Positions 36,758-46,131 of a DNA stretch of 64,000 nt are shown here, piece after piece. The translations under genes and the position numbers were made by a program. The notes under the pieces are model-generated. The model worked only from the letters and a program-made list of their open reading frames with translations. It was not told where the DNA came from and did no database searches. This DNA is from Aggregatibacter segnis (GTDB lineage: Bacteria > Pseudomonadota > Gammaproteobacteria > Enterobacterales > Pasteurellaceae). Every line of letters starts with the position of its first letter. The stretch's first letter is position 1. Location: the NCBI RefSeq assembly GCF_003130075.1, contig NZ_NRCW01000003.1, positions 124,001 through 188,000 on the forward strand, read 5' to 3'.

Positions 36758-38542
36758 TTAATGAGTATTTAATTCCCAATGCCCATCCGTCTTCAATTCT
36801 AAACGCTTTTCATGTAACGACACTAAGGTTGAACGATGCCCGACGCTGATAATGGTGGTATTCGGCAATTCCCGACGAATTAACCGATACATGGCATCTT
36901 CAAGTCCTTCATCCAGGCTGGCGGTGGCTTCATCTAAAAAGGCCACTTGCGGTTTATGGAGCAAAAGCCGTGCGAAGGCGAGACGTTGCTGTTCGCCAAG
37001 AGACAAAATGCGGCTCCAGTCTTGTTCTTGTTCCAACCGTTCTTGTAAATGGGCAAGTTGTACTTGCTGTAATACGTCATTTACTTTCGTCAAATCAGCC
37101 TGCTCCGTAGTGTTGGGATAATACAGCGCTGTGAGTAAATCCCCTTGGGGTAAATAAGGGCGTTGTGAAAGGAAAAGGCTGTTTTGTTGCGGGCAGAAGA
37201 TTTCGCCGTGCGCAAACGACCATAACCCTGCCACGGTACGTAACAACGTGGTTTTCCCCACTCCGGATTGACCTTGGATTAGCAAAGAGTCCCCTTGCGG
37301 TAGCGTCAGATTGAGATCGTTAATCAGCGTTTTGCCAAGTGGCGATTTCACATTCAGATGTTGGAAAATAACATCGGTTGGGTGAGCGGTAATCTGGGTT
37401 TTGTTTTCTTTCTGTGCGGCTTCCACGCTGTAATGGAAACCGGTTAAACGGTCCAAAGTGGCTTTGTATTCGGCAAAGCTATCGTAGGTGTTGCGGAAGA
37501 AAGAAAGATTGGAATGCAATTTGCCAAAGACTTGCAAAGTTTGCATCAGATCGCCCAGTTTAATTTGTTTTTCAAAATAGCGTCCCACTTGAATGAGTAA
37601 AGGGAACACCACGGAAATTTGGCTGACCACTAAGTTAAAACCGGAGAATTTTAAGGCTCGGAAGACGATATCCCACATATTGTCAATAACAGCGCGGAAT
37701 TGTTTATAAAGCTGGCTTTTTTCAACTTTTTCACCGGCATAGAAGGCGATGCTTTCCGCATATTCTTTTACACGGATTAAAGAATAACGGTAATTTGCGT
37801 TTAATTTTTCGTTGGCAAAATTGAGGCGAATTAACGGCTTACCGAGCCAAAAGGCGATAAGTGTGGTGAAGATCACATAAGCGAACACTAAAAAGACCAT
37901 CATGTGCGGGATTTCGACGCCGAATAAACTCATTGGCCCAGCTAATCCCCACAATAAAATCGTGTAAGAAATCATGGAGGTGACCGCATCAATGACGCCG
38001 GTACTCAAGGAAATCGTTGTTTTGACATAGGATTGCACGTCTTGTTGAATCCGTTGATCGGGGTTGTCCAAATGTTGGGCGGTATATTGGCTTTTATAGT
38101 AGGCGCGGTGGCTCATCCATTTTTCCAACATTTCTTGGTTTAACCATTCAATCCAATTAATGGAAAAGCGCTGGCTGATGTAATAGCTAATTAAGGCAGA
38201 AAGTACGGAAAATCCGGCGATAAAACAAAACAGGATCATTTGTTCCCAAAAGACCGGCTGATTGAACTCTTGTAGCGAGGTGTACATATTGTTATACCAA
38301 GTGGAATGTACCAGTCCTAGACGAACGCTAAACAAGGTTAAGGCCACAATCAGCACGAAAAATAACAGCGGCTTAATACTGCGTTTCGGTGAAAGGTAAC
38401 CGCCTGCAAACATCCAAAATTGCTTTCCCCAGTGAGTGAAACGCACCAACAAAAAGACGCTGAGGCTAAAAACAACGGTTGTGATTGCTAAGGTTTTGGC
38501 AATCCAAAGTAGGGAGGTAATCGCTTCCTGAGAGTAGTCCAT
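36758..38542 (-). CDS. SbmA/BacA-like membrane domain fused to ABC ATPase (YddA-type ABCD family)
   Basis: This protein of about 594 residues has an N-terminal membrane domain of six helices (to about residue 330) and a C-terminal ATPase domain. The ATPase has Walker A GQSGVGKTT, the signature loop SLGEQQR and Walker B VAFLDEATASLDE. It resembles H. influenzae HI0036 and E. coli YddA. Related proteins move vitamin B12, fatty acyl-CoA or peptides; the substrate here is unknown. The start used is ATG at 38542; an ATG at 38575 would add eleven residues encoded largely by an uptake signal. It is divergent from the YidE-type gene. Confidence 0.85.
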   Translation of the reverse strand: MDYSQEAITSLLWIAKTLAITTVVFSLSVFLLVRFTHWGKQFWMFAGGYLSPKRSIKPLLFFVLIVALTLFSVRLGLVHSTWYNNMYTSLQEFNQPVFWEQMILFCFIAGFSVLSALISYYISQRFSINWIEWLNQEMLEKWMSHRAYYKSQYTAQHLDNPDQRIQQDVQSYVKTTISLSTGVIDAVTSMISYTILLWGLAGPMSLFGVEIPHMMVFLVFAYVIFTTLIAFWLGKPLIRLNFANEKLNANYRYSLIRVKEYAESIAFYAGEKVEKSQLYKQFRAVIDNMWDIVFRALKFSGFNLVVSQISVVFPLLIQVGRYFEKQIKLGDLMQTLQVFGKLHSNLSFFRNTYDSFAEYKATLDRLTGFHYSVEAAQKENKTQITAHPTDVIFQHLNVKSPLGKTLINDLNLTLPQGDSLLIQGQSGVGKTTLLRTVAGLWSFAHGEIFCPQQNSLFLSQRPYLPQGDLLTALYYPNTTEQADLTKVNDVLQQVQLAHLQERLEQEQDWSRILSLGEQQRLAFARLLLHKPQVAFLDEATASLDEGLEDAMYRLIRRELPNTTIISVGHRSTLVSLHEKRLELKTDGHWELNTH

Positions 38543-38698
38543 TATGTAATCCGCTAATAAAAAAGTGCGGTTCATTTTAAAAAGATTTCCCTATTAGGCA
38601 AGAAAAAATGTGATAGAGGTTTCATTTTTTGTGTTTGTTTTCCCTAAAAAAAATGAAGTTGTTATAATTTGCCACAGTTAATTTTATTTGAGGTAAAT

Positions 38699-40357
38699 AT
38701 GAGCGATATTGCTATTACGATTAGCCTACTCGCCCTGGTCGCCGTGATTGGTTTATGGATCGGTCATTGGAAGATCAAAGGTGTCGGTTTTGGTGTAGGC
38801 GGGGTGCTCTTTGGTGGGATCATTGTGGCGCATTTTACCAATCAATACGGATTGGCATTAGATACGCATACATTACATTTCGTGCAAGAGTTTGGCTTGA
38901 TTCTGTTTGTGTATACGATCGGGATTCAAGTGGGGCCGGGGTTCTTCTCTTCCTTGCGCCGTTCGGGGTTAAAACTTAACGGTTTTGCCTTTTTGATTGT
39001 GTTGCTTGGCGGCATTTCGGTGATTCTCATTCACAAGCTTGCCGATGTGCCGTTAGACATTATTCTGGGGATTTATTCCGGTGCGGTAACCAATACGCCA
39101 TCGTTGGGGGCGGGGCAACAAATTTTAGCTGAGCTTGGCTTAAAAAGTGCTACGTCAACAATGGGGATGGCATATGCCATGGCCTATCCGTTTGGGATCT
39201 GCGGTATTTTACTTTCCATGTGGTTGGTGCGTTTGTTCTTTAAAATTAAGGTAGATGAAGAAGAACAACATTTCCAACATGAAAGCGGACAAGATAAAGA
39301 AACGTTAACCACCATGGACGTAAAAGTCACCAATAAAAACTTGGATGGTTTACGCCTTATTGATATTCCGGGGTTTGGTGAAGGAGATATTGTGTGTTCC
39401 CGCTTGAAGAGCGGTAACAATATTTGCGTGCCGAAAGCCAATTCTGAAATTCATTTGGATGACGTCTTGCATTTGGTGGGCGATGGCAGTGCATTGAAGA
39501 AAATGTGCTTAATCATCGGAGATGAGCTGGATGTGCCGATTTCAACCAAGGGCGGAGAGATTCGTTCAGAACGGGTTGTGGTGACGAGTGAAAAAGTCTT
39601 AGGTAAAAAAATCAAATCACTTGGTATCCATCAAAAATACGGTGTAGTGATTTCCCGCTTAAACCGTGCCGGTGTGGAATTGGTTCCGACAGCAAATACA
39701 ACCTTACAATTCGGTGACGTATTGCACATGGTGGGTCGCACAGATATGATGAATAACGCCATTTCTGTGATTGGTAATGCTGAGCAAAAATTGCAACAAG
39801 TGCAAATGTTGCCGGTCTTTATCGGGATTGGTTTAGGTGTGGTATTCGGCTCCATTCCTTTTTATATTCCAAGTTTTCCCGTTGCCTTAAAATTAGGTTT
39901 AGCAGGTGGTCCGTTAGTGATTGCGTTGATTTTGGCGCGTATCGGTACGATCGGTAAGCTGTATTGGTTTATGCCACCAAGTGCTAACTTGGCGTTACGC
40001 GAGTTAGGGATTGTCTTATTCTTGGCTGTCGTTGGGCTGAAATCCGGCGGTAGTTTTATGGATACCTTATTAAACGGAGGCGGTTTGGAATGGATGGGCT
40101 TCGGTATCGTTATTACGTTAGTGCCTTTACTCATTACCGCAGTTATCGCACGTTTATACAGCAAATTGAATTACCTTTCCCTTTGTGGTGTGCTTGCCGG
40201 TTCAATGACCGATCCACCGGCATTGGCATTTGCTAATTCGATTAAAGAAGGCAGCGGTGCCGCTTCGTTATCTTATGCGACAGTATATCCGTTGGCGATG
40301 TTCTTACGTATTGTTTCTCCACAATTGCTGGCGTTGTTACTCTGGAGTTTTACATAA
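38699..40357 (+). CDS. YidE/AspT-type transporter with two RCK_C domains
   Basis: This 552-residue inner-membrane protein has two halves of about five helices, each with the AspT-YidE-YbjL duplication pattern ([12 protein letters not shown] in the first, [13 protein letters not shown] in the second). Two cytoplasmic RCK_C (TrkA-C) domains lie between them (about 190-275 and 280-365). Characterised relatives exchange amino acids for their decarboxylation products; RCK_C domains may sense ligands. The substrate is unknown. The ATG at 38699 follows TGAGG. It resembles H. influenzae HI0035, which adjoins HI0036 as here. Confidence 0.88.
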   Translation: MSDIAITISLLALVAVIGLWIGHWKIKGVGFGVGGVLFGGIIVAHFTNQYGLALDTHTLHFVQEFGLILFVYTIGIQVGPGFFSSLRRSGLKLNGFAFLIVLLGGISVILIHKLADVPLDIILGIYSGAVTNTPSLGAGQQILAELGLKSATSTMGMAYAMAYPFGICGILLSMWLVRLFFKIKVDEEEQHFQHESGQDKETLTTMDVKVTNKNLDGLRLIDIPGFGEGDIVCSRLKSGNNICVPKANSEIHLDDVLHLVGDGSALKKMCLIIGDELDVPISTKGGEIRSERVVVTSEKVLGKKIKSLGIHQKYGVVISRLNRAGVELVPTANTTLQFGDVLHMVGRTDMMNNAISVIGNAEQKLQQVQMLPVFIGIGLGVVFGSIPFYIPSFPVALKLGLAGGPLVIALILARIGTIGKLYWFMPPSANLALRELGIVLFLAVVGLKSGGSFMDTLLNGGGLEWMGFGIVITLVPLLITAVIARLYSKLNYLSLCGVLAGSMTDPPALAFANSIKEGSGAASLSYATVYPLAMFLRIVSPQLLALLLWSFT

Positions 40358-40373
40358 CCAGAAAACGCGTTTA

Positions 40374-40413
40374 AAAATGACCGCACTTCATCTAAAAGTG
40401 CGGTCATTTTTTT
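40374..40413 (+). terminator. Terminator after the YidE-type gene (uptake-signal dyad)
   Basis: AAAATGACCGCACTT (40374-40388) pairs with AAGTGCGGTCATTTT (40396-40410), followed by T residues: a 15-bp stem with a seven-base loop. Confidence 0.9.
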
Positions 40414-40499
40414 CCTTATTTAAGGACGCGTTGACTTCACAGGGTAGATAAGATCTATTAAAATGAGCCAATTTTTTGTGAAGACAAAAGGGAAATAAG

Positions 40500-41222
40500 A
40501 TGAGCCAACCGATTTATAAAAGAATTTTGTTAAAACTAAGCGGAGAAGCCTTACAAGGCGATGAAGGTTTCGGCATTGATGCGTCTATTCTTGATAGAGT
40601 TGCATTAGAAATCAAGGAACTGGTTGAAATGGGTGTGGAAGTGGGTGTCGTCTTAGGTGGTGGCAACTTATTCCGCGGTGCTAAATTGGCCAAAGCAGGA
40701 ATGAACCGTGTGGTCGGCGACCATATGGGAATGTTGGCCACGGTCATGAACGGTTTGGCAATGCGTGATTCGCTTTTCCGTGCGGATGTGAATGCAAAAT
40801 TAATGTCAGCATTTCAATTAAACGGCATTTGCGATACTTACAACTGGTCTGAAGCGATCAAAATGTTGCGTGAAAAACGCGTTGTCATTTTCTCCGGCGG
40901 TACAGGCAGTCCGTTTTTTACCACAGATTCCGCCGCATGCTTACGTGGTATCGAAATTGAAGCGGATGTCGTATTAAAAGCAACCAAAGTAGACGGCGTG
41001 TATGATTGCGATCCGGCAAAAAATGCAAATGCCATGCTTTATCCGCACCTTACTTATGCCGAAGTGATTGATAAAGAATTACAAGTAATGGACTTAGCAG
41101 CCTTTACTCTAGCTCGCGATCACGGTATGCCGATTCGCGTATTCAATATGGGTAAACCGGGGGCGCTACGTCGCGTGATTACCGGCGAGCAAGAAGGCAC
41201 ACTTATTTGTGCAAAAAACTAG
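40500..41222 (+). CDS. pyrH: Uridylate kinase
   Basis: This 240-residue hexameric UMP kinase of the amino acid kinase fold makes UDP for nucleotide and cell-wall precursors. It has the N-terminal [13 protein letters not shown], the glycine-rich [11 protein letters not shown] and [16 protein letters not shown] near the active site. It heads the long envelope gene cluster; frr follows after 38 bases. rpsB and tsf, which usually precede pyrH, are not adjacent here. Confidence 0.98.
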   Translation: MSQPIYKRILLKLSGEALQGDEGFGIDASILDRVALEIKELVEMGVEVGVVLGGGNLFRGAKLAKAGMNRVVGDHMGMLATVMNGLAMRDSLFRADVNAKLMSAFQLNGICDTYNWSEAIKMLREKRVVIFSGGTGSPFFTTDSAACLRGIEIEADVVLKATKVDGVYDCDPAKNANAMLYPHLTYAEVIDKELQVMDLAAFTLARDHGMPIRVFNMGKPGALRRVITGEQEGTLICAKN

Positions 41223-41260
41223 TTTAATGGTTTGATTTATTTAATAGAGAAGGAATTATC

Positions 41261-41818
41261 GTGATTAACGAAATTAAAAAAGATGCGCAAGACCGCATGG
41301 AAAAAAGTCTTGAAGCGTTAAAAGGCCATATTGCAAAAATTCGTACCGGCCGTGCGCAACCAAGTTTGTTGGATGCCATTCAAGTGGATTATTACGGCTC
41401 TGCGACACCATTACGTCAATTAGCCAACGTGGTGGCAGAAGATGCCCGTACTTTAGCGGTAACTGTGTTTGATCGTTCATTGATTCAAGCGGTAGAAAAA
41501 GCCATTTTAACCTCTGACTTAGGCTTGAATCCATCTTCTGCCGGTACAACGATTCGCGTGCCACTTCCACCATTAACAGAAGAACGTCGCCGTGATTTGA
41601 TTAAAATTGTGAAATCAGAAGGTGAGCAAGGTAAAGTAGCGATTCGTAACGTTCGCCGTGATGCTAATGATAAAATCAAAGCCTTGTTAAAAGATAAAGA
41701 AATCAGTGAAAACGATCAGCACAAAGCTGAAACGGAAATTCAACAAATTACCGATAAATTCATCAAAAAAGTTGATGAAGTGTTAGCGGAAAAAGAAAAA
41801 GAATTACTCGATTTCTAA
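41261..41818 (+). CDS. frr: Ribosome recycling factor
   Basis: This 185-residue tRNA-shaped protein dissociates post-termination ribosomes with EF-G. It has typical helical ends and the conserved [21 protein letters not shown]. The length matches E. coli (185). AGAAGGA precedes a GTG start. A gap of 110 bases with no strong terminator leads to dxr. Confidence 0.98.
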   Translation: MINEIKKDAQDRMEKSLEALKGHIAKIRTGRAQPSLLDAIQVDYYGSATPLRQLANVVAEDARTLAVTVFDRSLIQAVEKAILTSDLGLNPSSAGTTIRVPLPPLTEERRRDLIKIVKSEGEQGKVAIRNVRRDANDKIKALLKDKEISENDQHKAETEIQQITDKFIKKVDEVLAEKEKELLDF

Positions 41819-41928
41819 TCATAAAAACAGGTTAACATCAGACGCAGTGCCTTACTGCGTCTTTTCTTATATGGGCGTGTGAGGCTTTCATACCGTCCGA
41901 AAAATTGACAAAGTGCGGTCGAAATTTT

Positions 41929-43134
41929 ATGCAAAAAAAACAAAAGGTCGTGATTCTTGGCGCGACAGGTTCCATCGGTAATAGCACCCTTTCGGTGATT
42001 GAACACAATCCGGAAAAATATGAAGCGTTTGCTTTAGTCGGGGGCTCAAATGTGGATGCGATGTTTGAAAAATGCGTGAAATTTCGACCGCACTTTGTTG
42101 CTTTGGCAGATGAAAGCGCAGCAAAACATTTGCGTGAGAAAGTGGCTGCGTATCAACTTTCAACCCAAGTGTTAGCCGGTCAACAAGCGATTTGCGAATT
42201 AAGCACACATCCTGATGCAGATATGGTCATGGCAGCGATTGTTGGTGCAGCCGGATTGTTGCCAACGTTGTCGGCAGTGAAAGCAGGCAAGAAAGTTTTG
42301 TTGGCAAATAAGGAAGCGTTGGTCACTTGCGGCCAGATTTTTATTGATGCGGTGAAACGCTATGGCGCGCAGTTATTGCCGGTAGATAGCGAACATAATG
42401 CGATTTTCCAATCTCTGCCTCCGCAGGCCCAACAACAAATTGGATTTTGTCTGTTGGCTGATTTAGGTATCAGTAAAATTGTGTTGACTGGTTCGGGTGG
42501 GCCTTTCCGTTATACGGATTTAAGTGAATTTGACGGTATTACGCCGGAACAGGCGGTAGCACATCCGAATTGGTCGATGGGTAAGAAAATCTCTGTGGAT
42601 TCCGCAACAATGATGAACAAGGGGCTGGAATATATTGAAGCCCGTTGGTTGTTTAATGCGACAGCCGATGAAATGGAAGTGATTATTCACCCGCAATCCA
42701 TTATTCACTCCATGGTACGCTACATTGATGGTAGCGTTATTGCGCAAATGGGGAATCCTGATATGCGCACACCGATTGCGGAAACCATGGCGTATCCGCA
42801 CCGCACTTTTTCCGGTGTAGCTCCGTTAGATTTTTACCAATTAAATGGGTTGACTTTTTTAGCACCAGATTACCAACGTTATCCTTGTTTGAAACTAGCG
42901 ATAGAGGCTTTTGCGGCAGGACAGTATGCGACCACCGCCATGAATGCGGCAAATGAAGTGGCCGTACAAGCCTTTTTAGATCGCCAAATTAAATTTACGG
43001 ATATTGCCAAACTGAATCAGGCTGTCGTGGAACAAATGCCGTCGCAACAAATCAAACAGATTGATGATGTGTTGGAGGTGGATCGTGCTGCGCGTGACTA
43101 TGCGCGACAACAATTGACACATTGGTCACACTGA
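41929..43134 (+). CDS. dxr: 1-deoxy-D-xylulose 5-phosphate reductoisomerase
   Basis: This 401-residue NADPH enzyme makes 2-C-methyl-D-erythritol 4-phosphate in the MEP isoprenoid pathway. The NADPH loop [13 protein letters not shown], metal ligands in [13 protein letters not shown], and [14 protein letters not shown] are present. The start at 41929 gives the family's usual N-terminus; a longer frame would begin in an uptake signal. It supplies precursors for the undecaprenyl carrier made by the next gene, uppS. Confidence 0.97.
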   Translation: MQKKQKVVILGATGSIGNSTLSVIEHNPEKYEAFALVGGSNVDAMFEKCVKFRPHFVALADESAAKHLREKVAAYQLSTQVLAGQQAICELSTHPDADMVMAAIVGAAGLLPTLSAVKAGKKVLLANKEALVTCGQIFIDAVKRYGAQLLPVDSEHNAIFQSLPPQAQQQIGFCLLADLGISKIVLTGSGGPFRYTDLSEFDGITPEQAVAHPNWSMGKKISVDSATMMNKGLEYIEARWLFNATADEMEVIIHPQSIIHSMVRYIDGSVIAQMGNPDMRTPIAETMAYPHRTFSGVAPLDFYQLNGLTFLAPDYQRYPCLKLAIEAFAAGQYATTAMNAANEVAVQAFLDRQIKFTDIAKLNQAVVEQMPSQQIKQIDDVLEVDRAARDYARQQLTHWSH

Positions 43135-43156
43135 TATTTTGTATTGAGAAGGGATA

Positions 43157-43876
43157 ATGACTGAATTAGATCAGAGTAATATTCCGCAACACGTTGCGAT
43201 TATCATGGACGGCAACGGGCGTTGGGCGAAGCAACAAGGGAAAATGCGCGTTTTTGGACATAAAAACGGCGTGGCGGCAGTACGTGAAGCCGTGTCTTAT
43301 GCTCGTAAAATCGGGGTGAAATATTTAACCTTATATGCGTTTAGCAGCGAAAACTGGAACCGCCCCGAGCAGGAAGTGAGCGCATTGATGAGTTTATTTA
43401 TGCAAGCACTTGATTTCGAAGTGAAAAAACTGCATAAAAATGATATTCGTTTGAAAATTTTAGGCGACATTTCCCGCTTTAGTGCAGGCTTGCAGGAAAA
43501 AATCAAAAAAGCGGAAAAATTAACGGAAAATAACACCGCACTTACGTTAAATATTGCCGCAAATTATGGCGGGCGCTGGGATATCGTTCAGGCTGCACAG
43601 CAGTTGGCGGAACAGGTTCAAGCGCAACAGCTCAACGTCGCAGACATTAATGAAGCTTTATTGCAGCAACATTTGGTGACGAAAGACGAGCCTGAAGTGG
43701 ATTTATTGATTCGTACCAGTGGTGAACAACGCATTAGCAATTTCTTATTGTGGCAAACAGCCTATGCGGAATTATATTTTTCTGATGTACTGTGGCCGGA
43801 TTTTAATGAAGCCGAGTTTCATCAGGCGATTTTATCTTATCAACAACGTCATCGCCGTTTTGGCGGGACCGAATAA
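43157..43876 (+). CDS. uppS: Undecaprenyl diphosphate synthase (di-trans,poly-cis)
   Basis: This 239-residue cis-prenyltransferase makes the C55 carrier for peptidoglycan and O-antigen units. The catalytic segment is [15 protein letters not shown] (aspartate about residue 18), with [15 protein letters not shown] and the [11 protein letters not shown] carrier-binding motif near the C-terminus. AGAAGGG precedes the ATG; cdsA follows after 14 bases. Confidence 0.98.
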   Translation: MTELDQSNIPQHVAIIMDGNGRWAKQQGKMRVFGHKNGVAAVREAVSYARKIGVKYLTLYAFSSENWNRPEQEVSALMSLFMQALDFEVKKLHKNDIRLKILGDISRFSAGLQEKIKKAEKLTENNTALTLNIAANYGGRWDIVQAAQQLAEQVQAQQLNVADINEALLQQHLVTKDEPEVDLLIRTSGEQRISNFLLWQTAYAELYFSDVLWPDFNEAEFHQAILSYQQRHRRFGGTE

Positions 43877-43890
43877 TTGAGGAATATATT

Positions 43891-44760
43891 GTGCTTAAAC
43901 AACGAGTTATTTCGGCAATTGTGTTAATTGCCCTTGTCTTTACCGCGTTATTTTTATTTTCACCTTATTATTTTGCTTTCGCCTTGGGCGTTGTCGTCGT
44001 GTTGGGCGTTTGGGAATGGACACAGTTCTTTAATTTCAAACAACCCACTTTTTGGCGCTATGCAATCACTGGCTTAAGTGCTGCCTTTTTATTCCTCTGG
44101 ATCTATGGGGAAGGCAATTATTTAGATGCCGGACGTGTATTTGAACTGTATGCTCAGCCGATTTTATTGGGCGCGGTTGTTTGGTGGCTGGTGGCGTTAT
44201 TTTTTGTGGTGACTTACCCGAAAAGTAGTGTCATTTGGGGCAAACATTCGGTCTTACAATTCTTTTTTTGTTTCTTTACCCTTATCCCATTTTTAATCGG
44301 CGTATTATTGTTACGTTTAGATCATTATGTGACAGAACCTTACCACGGCATTATGCTGTTGTTGTATGTGTTTATTTTGGTTTGGGTAGCGGATTCCGGC
44401 GCTTATTTTGTCGGTCGTAAATTTGGTAAACACAAATTGGCACCGAAAGTTTCTCCGGGGAAATCTTGGCAGGGTGCGATTGGCGGTTTGGTCATGGCAG
44501 GTATTGTTGCAGCCATTTTTGTGAATGTGGCGCAACAAAGTTTGATCGCGAATGTCTCATCCGGAGCCTTTATTGGTTTGTCTGTGACAACGGTTGCCAT
44601 CTCTATTTTAGGCGATTTAACGGAAAGTATGTTTAAACGCCAAAGCGGTATTAAAGATAGCAGTCATTTAATTCCAGGGCATGGCGGTATTTTGGATCGC
44701 ATTGACAGCTTAACGGCTGCCGTTCCATTCTTTGCCTACTTCTATTTCTTTGTACTATAG
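43891..44760 (+). CDS. cdsA: Phosphatidate cytidylyltransferase
   Basis: This 289-residue polytopic enzyme makes CDP-diacylglycerol. The family signature SMFKRQSGIKDSSHLIPGHG, GILDRIDS at the C-terminus is complete, and KVSPGKSWQGAIGG precedes it. GTG start with TTGAGGA upstream. A second CdsA-like protein is encoded at 56619-57548; this one is the housekeeping copy, by context. Confidence 0.97.
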   Translation: MLKQRVISAIVLIALVFTALFLFSPYYFAFALGVVVVLGVWEWTQFFNFKQPTFWRYAITGLSAAFLFLWIYGEGNYLDAGRVFELYAQPILLGAVVWWLVALFFVVTYPKSSVIWGKHSVLQFFFCFFTLIPFLIGVLLLRLDHYVTEPYHGIMLLLYVFILVWVADSGAYFVGRKFGKHKLAPKVSPGKSWQGAIGGLVMAGIVAAIFVNVAQQSLIANVSSGAFIGLSVTTVAISILGDLTESMFKRQSGIKDSSHLIPGHGGILDRIDSLTAAVPFFAYFYFFVL

Positions 44761-44770
44761 GATTGGCGAT

Positions 44771-46105
44771 ATGTCATTTTTGTGGTCAACCGTTTCATTT
44801 CTGATTGCGATTGTCGTTTTAGTAACGGTACATGAGTATGGTCATTTCTGGGCGGCACGAAAGTGCGGTGTGAAAGTACATCGTTTTTCTATTGGTTTTG
44901 GTAAAGTCATTTGGTCGCGTACCGATAAACAAGGGACAGAATTTGCCGTGTCGGCCATTCCTCTTGGGGGCTATGTCAAAATGCTGGATGGAAGAAACGA
45001 AGAGATTCCTTCAGAGTTGGCATCTCAAGCCTTTGATAATAAAACGGTCGCCCAACGTGCTTTTATTATTGCCGCCGGTCCGTTAGCCAATTTCTTGTTT
45101 GCGATTTTTGCTTATTTTTTGATTTATACCATCGGTATTCCAAGTGTTAAACCTGTTATTGATGATGTGAAACCACATTCTATTGCTGCGATGGCACAGG
45201 TTCAGCCAAAAACGCAAATTACTGAAATTGATGGTGTTACGACTCCCGATTGGGAGACCATCAATATGCTGTTGGCAACTAAAATTGGTGAAAGTAGAGT
45301 AGAGTTAACCTTAGTCGAATTTGGTTCTAATATTGAACAGCATAGAATCTTAGATTTATCTCACTGGCATTTTAATCCTGAAAAAGAAACAGCTTTCGGT
45401 TCTCTCGGTATATTACCGGTTAGAACTAAAGTCGATATGACTTTGTCTAAAGTCGTCGAGAATTCTCCTGCACAAAAAGCAGGATTACTGGTCGGTGATA
45501 AATTGTATTGGGCTGATGGTCAGTCGATACGCTGGCAGGATTTTATTGAGCAAGTGGAACTAGGTAATCCATTATCTGTGAAGGTCGAGCGTAATGGCGC
45601 GTGGTTAATGAAGACTATTACGCCGGAACTCAATGACAAAAAGCGTTTAGTTGTTGGTATTTCACCGACTTTTTCGCCGGTGCCAGATGAATATCGTACT
45701 GAATTAAAGTATGATATGTTTGAATCCTTACAGAAAGGGGCTGAAAAGACGTTTCAACTCTCTTGGTTAACCATAAAAGTGATCGGGAAATTATTGGTTG
45801 GCGAGTTGTCTTTGAATAATTTAAGTGGTCCGATTTCTATTGCGCAAGGCGCAGGCGCATCATCTGAGTTAGGATTAGTTTATTACCTCAGTTTTCTCGC
45901 GCTTATTAGTGTAAATTTAGGGATCATGAATCTCTTCCCATTGCCTGTGCTTGATGGGGGACATCTAGTCTTTTTAGGATTAGAAGCGCTTAAAGGAAAG
46001 CCGGTTTCCGAACATGTTCAGAATATCAGTTATCGAATCGGTGCAATCTTATTATTAATGTTAATGGGATTTGGGCTGATTAATGATTTTTTACGTTTAA
46101 ATTAG
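44771..46105 (+). CDS. rseP: Site-2 intramembrane protease RseP
   Basis: This 444-residue zinc protease cleaves the anti-sigma factor RseA in the sigma-E envelope stress pathway and clears signal peptides. The zinc motif HEYGH is at residues 21-25 in the first helix. Two PDZ-like domains occupy about 115-310, and the third metal ligand lies in LFPLPVLDGGHL near the C-terminus. The start at 44771 lies ten bases after the cdsA stop. Confidence 0.97.
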   Translation: MSFLWSTVSFLIAIVVLVTVHEYGHFWAARKCGVKVHRFSIGFGKVIWSRTDKQGTEFAVSAIPLGGYVKMLDGRNEEIPSELASQAFDNKTVAQRAFIIAAGPLANFLFAIFAYFLIYTIGIPSVKPVIDDVKPHSIAAMAQVQPKTQITEIDGVTTPDWETINMLLATKIGESRVELTLVEFGSNIEQHRILDLSHWHFNPEKETAFGSLGILPVRTKVDMTLSKVVENSPAQKAGLLVGDKLYWADGQSIRWQDFIEQVELGNPLSVKVERNGAWLMKTITPELNDKKRLVVGISPTFSPVPDEYRTELKYDMFESLQKGAEKTFQLSWLTIKVIGKLLVGELSLNNLSGPISIAQGAGASSELGLVYYLSFLALISVNLGIMNLFPLPVLDGGHLVFLGLEALKGKPVSEHVQNISYRIGAILLLMLMGFGLINDFLRLN

Positions 46106-46131
46106 TATTTTTATACAGGATAGAAATTACG

